From: Pseudomonadota bacterium
GTDB taxonomy: Bacteria > Pseudomonadota > Alphaproteobacteria > Acetobacterales > Acetobacteraceae
Assembly: GCA_021808205.1 (NCBI GenBank)
Contig: JAKBCD010000186.1
Coordinates: 1-5,220, forward strand
Length of the DNA stretch: 5,220 bases
Direction of reading: 5' to 3'
A model generated the notes under the pieces. It ran no database searches. It was not told the DNA's origin and worked only from the letters and a program-made list of their open reading frames with translations. Made by a program: the position numbers and the translations under genes. Shown here piece by piece: positions 1 to 5,220 of this stretch (its first letter is position 1; each line of letters opens with the position of its first letter).

Positions 1-1
1 G

Positions 2-1180
2 ATCGAGGTGGTGGAATTCGCCTGCGGCATTCCTGAACTTCTCAAAGGCGAGTTCACCGAGAATGTCGGCACCAATATCGACAGCTACAGCGTGCGCCAG
101 GCGGTTGGCGTGTGTGCGGGTATCACCCCGTTCAACTTTCCGGCCATGGTGCCGTTATGGATGTTTCCCGTGGCTCTTGCCTGCGGCAACAGCTTCATCC
201 TGAAAGTGTCTGAGAAGGTGCCTTCCGCCGCGTTGCGCATGGCGGAGCTGCTGAAGCAATCCGGCCTGCCGGATGGCGTGTTCAACGTGGTGAATGGCGA
301 CAAGGATGTGGTGGAGCAGTTGCTGCACGACAAGCGTATCGCCGCGATCAGCTTTGTCGGCTCCACGCCCATTGCCGAATATGTGTACACCACCGGGACC
401 AAGGCCGGTAAGCGCGTACAGGCGCTGGGCGGGGCGAAGAACCATCTGGTGATCATGCCGGATGCGAATCTGGATCAGGCGGTGGATGCGCTGATGGGGG
501 CGGCCTATGGCTCCGCCGGGGAGCGTTGCATGGCGGTTTCCGTGGCTGTGCCGGTGGGCCCGATTGCCGAGCCGTTGATCGAGCGCATTACCGAGCGTGC
601 CCGCGCCCTGAAGATTGGGCCGGGGACGGACAAAGAGGCCGAAATGGGCCCACTGGTGACCGCGCAGCACAAGGCGAAGGTTGAGGGCTATATTGCCAAG
701 GGCGAAGCGGAAGGTGCCAAGCTGGTGCTGGATGGGCGCGGGCTGAAACTGCAAGGCAATGAGGATGGCTATTTCACCGGCCCCACACTGTTTGACCATG
801 TGACGCCGGAGATGAGCATCTACAAGGAAGAGATTTTTGGCCCGGTGCTGAGTGTTGTCCGCCAGAACAGCTTTGATGCGGCGCTGAAGCTGGTGAACGA
901 CCATGAATTCGGCAATGGCGCGGTGATTTATACCTCCGACGGCGACACGGCGCGGGCGTTTTCCAACGGCGTGCTGGCCGGCATGGTGGGGGTGAACGTG
1001 CCCATTCCGGTGCCGATGGCGTTCCATTCCTTTGGCGGCTGGAAGCGTTCCATCTTCGGTGACCATGCCATCCATGGGCGTGAGGGGGTGCGGTTTTACA
1101 CGCGCATCAAAACCGTCACCGCCCGCTGGCCTGCGGGGATCCGCAAGGGGGCCGAGTTCGCCATGCCGACGATGAAGTAA
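2..1180 (+). CDS. mmsA: Methylmalonate-semialdehyde dehydrogenase (CoA-acylating), 5'-truncated by window edge
   Basis: This NAD-dependent aldehyde dehydrogenase family enzyme oxidises methylmalonate semialdehyde (and malonate semialdehyde) with CoA to propionyl-CoA (or acetyl-CoA), CO2 and NADH, in valine and inositol breakdown in the cytoplasm. The frame is open from base 2 and reads [17 protein letters not shown], a stretch internal to the family, so the GTG at 8 is not the true start. About 392 residues are visible; the family is usually near 500, so roughly 105-110 N-terminal residues lie outside. Counting from the GTG codon at 8 as residue 1: PFNFP at 41-45, cofactor-site Lys66, FVGST at 116-120, GGAKNH at 141-146 (Asn where most aldehyde dehydrogenases have the general-base Glu, typical of this subfamily), catalytic Cys174 in [15 protein letters not shown] at 274-279, and a C-terminal [13 protein letters not shown] signature. 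One oddity is KVSE at 66-69 where relatives usually have KPSE. It could be named iolA in an inositol cluster; no such neighbour is visible. Family assignment is very sure. Confidence 0.96.
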   Translation: MEVVEFACGIPELLKGEFTENVGTNIDSYSVRQAVGVCAGITPFNFPAMVPLWMFPVALACGNSFILKVSEKVPSAALRMAELLKQSGLPDGVFNVVNGDKDVVEQLLHDKRIAAISFVGSTPIAEYVYTTGTKAGKRVQALGGAKNHLVIMPDANLDQAVDALMGAAYGSAGERCMAVSVAVPVGPIAEPLIERITERARALKIGPGTDKEAEMGPLVTAQHKAKVEGYIAKGEAEGAKLVLDGRGLKLQGNEDGYFTGPTLFDHVTPEMSIYKEEIFGPVLSVVRQNSFDAALKLVNDHEFGNGAVIYTSDGDTARAFSNGVLAGMVGVNVPIPVPMAFHSFGGWKRSIFGDHAIHGREGVRFYTRIKTVTARWPAGIRKGAEFAMPTMK

Positions 1181-1227
1181 GGCTTTCTTTCCGTCATAGA
1201 ATTTGCAAGAAGCGGGCGCATACTCCC

Positions 1228-1233
1228 GGAGGA
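1228..1233 (+). promoter_or_regulatory. Shine-Dalgarno sequence of the Pmp3-family gene
   Basis: GGAGGA lies 3 bases before the ATG at 1237 and matches the anti-Shine-Dalgarno core. It is the strongest ribosome binding site in the window and fixes the start of the small membrane protein, favouring this frame over the overlapping frame that could begin at the TTG at 1203. Confidence 0.8.
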
Positions 1234-1236
1234 ACC

Positions 1237-1428
1237 ATGCGCCTGATTCTCGCTTTGCTGCTGCCCTGGCTCCAGTTCTTCACCATCGGCCGGCCGTTCG
1301 CGGGGCTGTTCTGCCTGTTCCTGCAAATCACGCTCATCGGCTGGATTCCAGCGGCCATCTGGTCGGTCTATGCGCTCAGCCAGTACAAGACGGATCAGAA
1401 GATCGAAAAAGCGCTCGGCAGGGGCTGA
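1237..1428 (+). CDS. YqaE/Pmp3-family small membrane proteolipid
   Basis: This is a 63-residue, very hydrophobic protein. Its pattern fits the YqaE/Pmp3 (UPF0057) family: an N-terminal hydrophobic helix with LLLPWLQFF (residues 7-15, like the LPPLGVFL motif of canonical members), a Gly-rich turn GRPFAG (18-23), and a second hydrophobic segment ending in GWIPAAIWSVYAL (35-47, like GYIPGIIHAVYVI). A short charged tail from about residue 49 (QYKTDQKIEK) is probably cytoplasmic. Two membrane spans are expected, about 3-17 and 23-47. In yeast, Pmp3 loss hyperpolarises the plasma membrane and raises cation sensitivity; the bacterial role is poorly defined. The start is set by GGAGGA just upstream. 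It lies 56 bases after mmsA on the same strand with no clear terminator between, so read-through from mmsA is possible. Its stop is 3 bases from the kdpE stop on the opposite strand. It carries more residues between the two motifs and a longer charged tail than the ~50-residue canonical forms. Family call is fairly sure, function is not. Confidence 0.82.
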   Translation: MRLILALLLPWLQFFTIGRPFAGLFCLFLQITLIGWIPAAIWSVYALSQYKTDQKIEKALGRG

Positions 1429-1431
1429 GGT

Positions 1432-2109
1432 TTATTCCTCCAACCGGTAGCCGACGCCTGGTTCGGTTGTCAGCTTCGCGGAAAACGCTTCCCCCAGTTT
1501 CTTGCGCAGCTGGCCGATGTAGACGCGCAAATACGCCACATCCTCGGTATGGGCCGGGCCCCAGAGGGCGGTGAGAAGCTGCCGGTGGGTGAGCACGCGC
1601 CCATGGTTGCGTACCAGCAACAACAGCAAGGCGTGCTCGCGCTTGGTCAGGGCCAGGGGCGCGCCGTTCAGCTCGGCTTTTGCGGCGGTCGTGTTGATGT
1701 GCAGGCCGTTAAAATCCAGATCCTGCGCGGCTGGCTGGGTTTGGCCCTTGCGGCGCAGCGCGGTGCGGATGCGCGCCAGAAGTTCGCCCAAGGCAAAGGG
1801 TTTCTCGACATAATCATCCGCGCCGGAATCAAGCGCCGCGATTTTCTGGGCCTCTTGGTCGCGGGCGGAGAGGATGATCACCGGCACGTCAGAAAATGCC
1901 CGCAGCCTGCGCAGTACCTCCTGGCCGTCGATGTCTGGCAGGCCGAGATCCAGCAGCACCAGATCCGGCGCGGCGCTGGCGGCCTGGCGCAGCGCGTCGT
2001 CTCCGCGTTCGGCGCGCAGCGGCTCATAACCGGCGGCGGAAAGGGCGGGGGCGAGGAAGCGGTGGATTTGCGGCTCGTCATCCACCACCAGAATACGGCC
2101 TGAGATCAT
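1432..2109 (-). CDS. kdpE: KdpE response regulator, OmpR/PhoB type
   Basis: This is the DNA-binding partner of KdpD; when phosphorylated, KdpE activates the kdpFABC promoter in studied relatives. The 225-residue length matches the family. The receiver domain covers about residues 4-118: acidic pocket D10/D11, phospho-acceptor D54 in LLDLGLPDIDG, switch Ser81 in IILSAR, and Lys103 in VEKPF. The C-terminal winged helix covers about 128-225, with LTKREHALLLLL (start of the domain), the recognition-helix region DVAYLRVYIGQLRKKLG, and the wing ending in TEPGVGYRL. All key residues are present, so it should be functional. The ATG overlaps the kdpD stop as ATGA (2106-2109), which implies translational coupling; GGAG (complement of 2121-2124) sits 11 bases upstream as a modest ribosome binding site inside kdpD. 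The gene ends 3 bases from the convergent Pmp3-family gene, and I see no hairpin with a T-run at its end. Membership of the OmpR family is certain; the KdpE identity follows from sequence and from kdpD next door. Confidence 0.96.
   Translation of the reverse strand: MISGRILVVDDEPQIHRFLAPALSAAGYEPLRAERGDDALRQAASAAPDLVLLDLGLPDIDGQEVLRRLRAFSDVPVIILSARDQEAQKIAALDSGADDYVEKPFALGELLARIRTALRRKGQTQPAAQDLDFNGLHINTTAAKAELNGAPLALTKREHALLLLLVRNHGRVLTHRQLLTALWGPAHTEDVAYLRVYIGQLRKKLGEAFSAKLTTEPGVGYRLEE
2106..2109 (-). other. kdpD/kdpE stop-start overlap (ATGA)
   Basis: The last four bases of kdpD on the - strand read ATGA: the TGA stops kdpD and the ATG starts kdpE, in different frames. This arrangement is typical of translational coupling, where ribosomes ending on kdpD re-initiate on kdpE and keep kinase and regulator levels in proportion. 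The overlap is seen directly; the coupling is inferred. Confidence 0.9.
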
Positions 2110-4724
2110 GCGGCGGGCAGCTCCACTGTGATGATGGTGCCGGGCATGCCGTCGGCGGGCAGGTCCGTGCGCGGGCTTTGGGCGGAGATGCTGCCGCCCA
2201 TCGCCTCGGTGAAGGCCTTGGCGATGGCAAGGCCAAGCCCGGTGCCGGGCGCCACGCGGTCTCCCCGGCTGGCGCGGAAGAAGCTGTCGAACACCGCGTC
2301 CAGTTCGTTGGGGGCGATACCCACCCCGGCATCGGCCACGGAAAGCCGGACCTTGTTGCCCGCCCGCACGGCGCTCACGCGAATATGGCTGTCCGGCGGG
2401 GCATATTTCACGGCATTGTCCAGCAGATTCACCATCACCTGCTCCAGAAGCGCCGGGTCTGCCTGGGCGTGGGCGGCCTCGGGCGCGATGTTCACGCGCG
2501 TATAAAACGCGCCGGAAACACGCGCGATGGCGGCTTCCGCCACCTCCTCCAGTTTCACGCGCTCTTGCCGCACGGTGAGGCCACCTGATTCCACCCGCGC
2601 CATGTCCATGATGTTGGCGAGGAATTTGGTCATGCGCGCGGTGTCTTGCGTGATGCTGGCCAGCAGGTCGGCGCGGGTGGCTTCATCCAGCGCGGTACCA
2701 GCCTGGGTGAGTGTTTCGGCGGCGCCGCGGATGGAGGTGAGCGGGGTACGCAAATCGTGGCTGAGGGAGGAGAGCAAGGCGTTGCGCAGCTTCTGGCTGT
2801 CCTCCTGAGCCTGGGCGCGGGCGGTGTGCAAGGAGAGCCTGGCGCGTTCCACCGCCAGTGCCGTTTGCCCCGCCAGGGCGGCCAGAGCCTGCGCCAGGGG
2901 TGGGGGCACGGCATCCGGCCTGGCGCCCAGCACGCCGATGCAGCCCGCATTGCTGGAAAGCGGCAGGAAGCGCCAGGGCACGGAGGGCAGGGTGGAGGTG
3001 CCGAAGCCGGTTTCCACGCCATGGGTGAAGCACCATTCGGCGGCGGCCTGGGCTGCCTCGTCCAGGCTGGTGCCTGCAGGGCGGCTGGCTTCCGGGCGCA
3101 GGCCGTGCGGGCCATGCAGCAGCACGGTGCCGGAGCCGGTCATGGATGCGGCTTCCTCCGCCGCGCTGGCCAGAACGTCTGACAGCGTGGCGGCGCGGGA
3201 CAGGCGCTGGCCAAACAGCGAGATGCGCCGCAGTGCCTCCACCCGTGCGGCGGCGGCGCCGGCTTCCTGCCGCACCCGCCCAGCCAGCTGGCCGGTGAGC
3301 ACCCCCACCAGCAGAAACACCAGTAGTGCCACCACATCCCGTGGGTCGGAAACCGAGAATGTGTAAACCGGCGGCAGGAAGCAGAAATTCCAGAGCAGGA
3401 AGGCGACGATGGCGGTAAACAGGCCGGCATTGCGGCCAGACCGGCTGGCCATGGCCACGATGATGCCCGTGAAGATCAGCCCCATCGCTTCCTGCGGCAC
3501 GTATTTAGCCGCCACAACGCCGATGACCGTGACGACACCGAGCAGCGCGCTGGCTAAGAGGTAGGGTTCCCAGTCTGGCGTGTGCCGGGCGGGGGCAGGG
3601 CGCGGCACCGGGGCGGCGGGCACGGGCACGAAATGCAGCGAGAAGGCGGCACTTTGCCGCGTCAGCGCATCCGCCAGCCGCAGCCTGGGGCGCCAGCGCC
3701 GTGCGGGCTGCCGCCCCATGACGATATGGGTGATGTTGTGCTGGCCGGCGTAATCCAGCACCGCGCGCACCAGATCCGTCGCGTTTTGCGTGACCACACT
3801 GCCGCCGAGCTGCACGGCAAGGTCCAGCGCCGCCTGCACGCGGGCATCGTCGTTATTGTGTTCGATATGAAAAGCGGTGAGCGGGGCGCGCAGGGCTTCC
3901 GCCAGCCGTGCGGCGTGGCGCACGACGTTTCCGGCCGAGGCATCGGCCCCCACCAGGGCCAGCACGCGCTCCGCCACCGGCCAGGGGCCGGGAATGGCGC
4001 GCAGGCGCATATATTGGGTTACGTCGCGGTCGATGCGCTGGGCAGCGCGGCGCAACGCCATTTCGCGCAGCGCGCCGAGATTGCCTTCCCGGAAGAAATC
4101 CCGCAGCGCCCTGGCCGCAACGTCCGGCCGGTAGATATGGCCTTCCTGCAGACGGGCGCGCAGCTCATTAGGCGGCAGGTCGATCAGTTCGATCTCATCG
4201 GCCATGTCCAGCACGGTGTCCGGGATGGTTTCGCCAACCCGGATGCCGGTGATGCGCGCCACCTGGTCGTTCAGGCTTTCCAGATGCTGCACGTTCAGCG
4301 TGCTCCACACATCGATGCCTGCTTCCAGCAGTTCCTGCACATCCTGCCAGCGTTTGGCGTGGCGCAGGCCGGGGGCGTTGGTGTGGGCCAGCTCGTCCAC
4401 CAGCAGCAATTGCGGGTGGCGGGCCAGGGCGGCGTCGAGGTCGAACTCCTCCAACGTTTGGCCGCGATACGGCACGGCGTGCCGTGGCAGAACCTCAAGT
4501 TCGCCGATTTTTTGCAGGGTGCCGGCGCGGCCATGGGTTTCGATCAGCCCGGCCACTACGTCCAGCCCGCGCTGGCGCTTGGCATGGGCGGCGTCCAGCA
4601 TCTCCCAGGTTTTGCCGACACCAGGCGCCGCGCCAAGAAAGATTTTCAGATGGCCGCGCTGCCCCCGTTCCGCGCTGGCCAGCAGCGCATCCGGGTCTGG
4701 GCGGCTATCATCCTGATTCGCCAT
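2106..4724 (-). CDS. kdpD: KdpD potassium-sensing histidine kinase
   Basis: This is the inner-membrane sensor kinase that, on K+ limitation, phosphorylates KdpE and switches on the Kdp K+ pump. At 872 residues it is close to the ~894 of Escherichia coli KdpD. Domains in order: a cytoplasmic KdpD nucleotide-binding domain (about 23-233) with Walker A GAAPGVGKT (31-39) and Walker B region LLLVDELAHTNAPG (106-119); a universal-stress-protein-like domain (about 252-367); a Pro/Ala-rich linker (about 366-384); four membrane helices (about 388-406, 412-427, 433-450, 464-481); an Arg-rich stretch (R483, R485, R494, R499, R500); a GAF-like domain (about 505-628) with AAEWCFTHG; a HisKA domain with phospho-acceptor His656 in SSLSHDLRTPL; and an ATPase domain with N-box NLLDNAVKYAP (766-776), DAGVGI (798-803), F-box FDSFF (812-816) and GTGLGL (827-832). 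All catalytic motifs are intact. The ATG is 6 bases after the kdpC stop and has no evident Shine-Dalgarno sequence, so coupling to kdpC is likely; its stop overlaps kdpE. The start agrees with the family, where RPDPDALL precedes the first domain by a short tail. Confidence 0.97.
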   Translation of the reverse strand: MANQDDSRPDPDALLASAERGQRGHLKIFLGAAPGVGKTWEMLDAAHAKRQRGLDVVAGLIETHGRAGTLQKIGELEVLPRHAVPYRGQTLEEFDLDAALARHPQLLLVDELAHTNAPGLRHAKRWQDVQELLEAGIDVWSTLNVQHLESLNDQVARITGIRVGETIPDTVLDMADEIELIDLPPNELRARLQEGHIYRPDVAARALRDFFREGNLGALREMALRRAAQRIDRDVTQYMRLRAIPGPWPVAERVLALVGADASAGNVVRHAARLAEALRAPLTAFHIEHNNDDARVQAALDLAVQLGGSVVTQNATDLVRAVLDYAGQHNITHIVMGRQPARRWRPRLRLADALTRQSAAFSLHFVPVPAAPVPRPAPARHTPDWEPYLLASALLGVVTVIGVVAAKYVPQEAMGLIFTGIIVAMASRSGRNAGLFTAIVAFLLWNFCFLPPVYTFSVSDPRDVVALLVFLLVGVLTGQLAGRVRQEAGAAAARVEALRRISLFGQRLSRAATLSDVLASAAEEAASMTGSGTVLLHGPHGLRPEASRPAGTSLDEAAQAAAEWCFTHGVETGFGTSTLPSVPWRFLPLSSNAGCIGVLGARPDAVPPPLAQALAALAGQTALAVERARLSLHTARAQAQEDSQKLRNALLSSLSHDLRTPLTSIRGAAETLTQAGTALDEATRADLLASITQDTARMTKFLANIMDMARVESGGLTVRQERVKLEEVAEAAIARVSGAFYTRVNIAPEAAHAQADPALLEQVMVNLLDNAVKYAPPDSHIRVSAVRAGNKVRLSVADAGVGIAPNELDAVFDSFFRASRGDRVAPGTGLGLAIAKAFTEAMGGSISAQSPRTDLPADGMPGTIITVELPAA

Positions 4725-4730
4725 GCGGCT

Positions 4731-5220
4731 TTATGTGGCGGGTGGATGATCCAGCGCAAGGTTAAGTTCCAGCACGTTCACATGGCTGGTGCCGATGATT
4801 CCGAGGAAGGCGTGATGCGCCAGCTTTTCCACCAGGGACGTAACCGCGGTGGCCGGCAGATGCCGCGCGGCGGCCACGGCGGGGGCCTGGCGCAGCGCAT
4901 TGGCCAGCGAAATATCAGGGTCCAGCCCAGAGCCGGAAGCGGTGACGGCATCAGCGGGCACAGGGCCAGGGCCGAACGCTTTGGTGTATGCCGCCACACG
5001 CTGCCTGATGGCGGTTTGCAGCGCGGCGCTGGTGGGGCCGAGATTGGAGGCGCCGGAGGTGGCGGCGTCATACGGCTTGTCCAGAGCCGAAGGGCGAGGT
5101 TGGAAATATTGGGGGGAGGTGAAGTTCTGGCCGATCAAGGCGGAGCCGATGATTTCGCCGTTGTTTTTCAGCAGGGAGCCATTGGCCTGCCAGGGCAAGG
5201 CAAGCTGCCAGCTTGCCTTG
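4731..5220 (-). CDS. kdpC: KdpC, potassium-transporting ATPase subunit C, 5'-truncated by window edge
   Basis: KdpC is the small, single-span subunit of the high-affinity K+-importing KdpFABC ATPase; it sits on the outer face of the membrane, holds the complex together and raises its affinity. The visible 162 residues begin KASWQLALPWQANGSLL, continuous to the window edge, so the TTG codon at 5198 is internal and not a start. Family signatures are GSALIGQNF, YFQPRPSA, a SGASNLGPTS stretch, TASGSGLDPDIS, and a C-terminal HVNVLELNLALD. E. coli KdpC is about 190 residues, so roughly 30-40 residues, including the N-terminal membrane helix, lie outside the window. The gene is followed after 6 bases by kdpD, the usual kdp order, so kdpA/kdpB are expected just beyond the right edge. 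The frame is uninterrupted, and nothing suggests a pseudogene. Confidence 0.96.
   Translation of the reverse strand, partial: KASWQLALPWQANGSLLKNNGEIIGSALIGQNFTSPQYFQPRPSALDKPYDAATSGASNLGPTSAALQTAIRQRVAAYTKAFGPGPVPADAVTASGSGLDPDISLANALRQAPAVAAARHLPATAVTSLVEKLAHHAFLGIIGTSHVNVLELNLALDHPPAT
5196..5220. repeat. Perfect inverted repeat, 12-base arms, inside kdpC
   Basis: The arms are CAAGGCAAGCTG (5196-5207) and CAGCTTGCCTTG (5209-5220), exact reverse complements around a single central C at 5208. It lies in the kdpC coding frame (codons for KASWQLAL) just before the PWQANGSL motif. The right arm ends at the window edge, so the repeat may be longer. With a 1-base centre it looks more like a two-fold protein site or a chance coding palindrome than a stable RNA hairpin, since a real loop would have to open several pairs. 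No second copy occurs in the window. The repeat is certain; any function is unknown. Confidence 0.7.

Noticed and set aside
155..1075. Long open frame (306 codons) antisense to mmsA
   Set aside because: It lies wholly opposite a clear mmsA coding region. Its predicted protein is rich in His, Arg and Gln with no recognisable domain, the usual mirror of GC-rich codon bias. No ribosome binding site or homology supports it.
1181..1236. Possible promoter (TAGAAT at 1197-1202) and weak hairpin (GCTTTCTT with AAGAAGC) between mmsA and the Pmp3-family gene
   Set aside because: The -10-like hexamer has no matching -35 at 16-18 bases upstream, and the hairpin is imperfect with a 17-base loop and no T-run. 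Both are too weak to annotate as promoter or terminator.
1424..1470. Possible bidirectional terminator at the kdpE/Pmp3-family junction (GAGG-TTTATT-CCTC, and CAACCG with CGGTTG)
   Set aside because: The first stem is only 4 base pairs, and the second is 6 base pairs with a 17-base loop inside conserved kdpE codons. Neither is followed by a T-run.
1203..1574. Open frame of 123 codons on the + strand overlapping the Pmp3-family gene and the end of kdpE
   Set aside because: It starts from a TTG without a ribosome binding site, overlaps two better-supported genes in another frame or strand, and its Arg/Pro-rich product resembles no known family.
1549..2588. Overlapping + strand open frames opposite kdpE and the 3' part of kdpD
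   Set aside because: They are shadows of high-GC coding sequence: low-complexity Gly/Ala/Arg/Gln products, with no motifs and no plausible starts.
5196..5198. TTG codon as a start for KdpC
   Set aside because: The frame stays open to the window edge and encodes family-like residues upstream (KASWQLA). KdpC needs an N-terminal membrane helix that lies beyond the edge.
1..5220. Mobile element, CRISPR array, RNA gene or defence system
   Set aside because: No transposase, integrase, regularly spaced repeats, tRNA-like folds or defence-type domains were seen. Almost all bases are accounted for by five ordinary genes.

Overview
The window is a compact, GC-rich stretch of bacterial chromosome. It holds five protein genes and only 65 non-coding bases between them. 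Gene content, codon bias (G/C at third positions) and protein character (a CoA-acylating methylmalonate-semialdehyde dehydrogenase and a full Kdp potassium system) suggest a proteobacterium. An alphaproteobacterium, possibly of the Acetobacteraceae/Rhodospirillales type, is my best guess, but it rests on impression because no rRNA or other marker is present. I see no tRNA, rRNA, CRISPR, transposase or other sign of a mobile element.

Layout. On the + strand from the left edge: the C-terminal ~392 residues of methylmalonate-semialdehyde dehydrogenase (mmsA, 5' end outside the window), then after 56 bases a 63-residue YqaE/Pmp3-family membrane proteolipid with a good ribosome binding site. On the - strand, read from the right edge: the C-terminal ~162 residues of KdpC (5' end outside the window), then kdpD (872 residues, complete) and kdpE (225 residues, complete). 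kdpC and kdpD are separated by 6 bases. kdpD and kdpE overlap by 4 bases (ATGA). The kdp genes and the Pmp3-family gene meet tail to tail with only 3 bases between their stop codons.

How the genes work together. KdpC is the small subunit of the high-affinity K+-importing P-type ATPase KdpFABC. KdpD is the membrane sensor kinase that responds to K+ limitation, and KdpE is its DNA-binding response regulator, which in well-studied relatives activates the kdp promoter. Tight packing in the order C-D-E implies one kdp transcript, with kdpFAB expected beyond the right edge. The Pmp3-family protein belongs to a family linked in yeast to plasma-membrane potential and cation tolerance, so its position next to kdp is suggestive, but a functional link is only inference. 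mmsA is a separate catabolic function (valine/inositol/propanoate side pathways).

I found no convincing new biological system here. The points most worth a second look are the close convergent pairing of the Pmp3-family gene with kdp, a perfect 12-base inverted repeat inside kdpC at the right edge, and the apparent lack of a Shine-Dalgarno sequence for kdpD.
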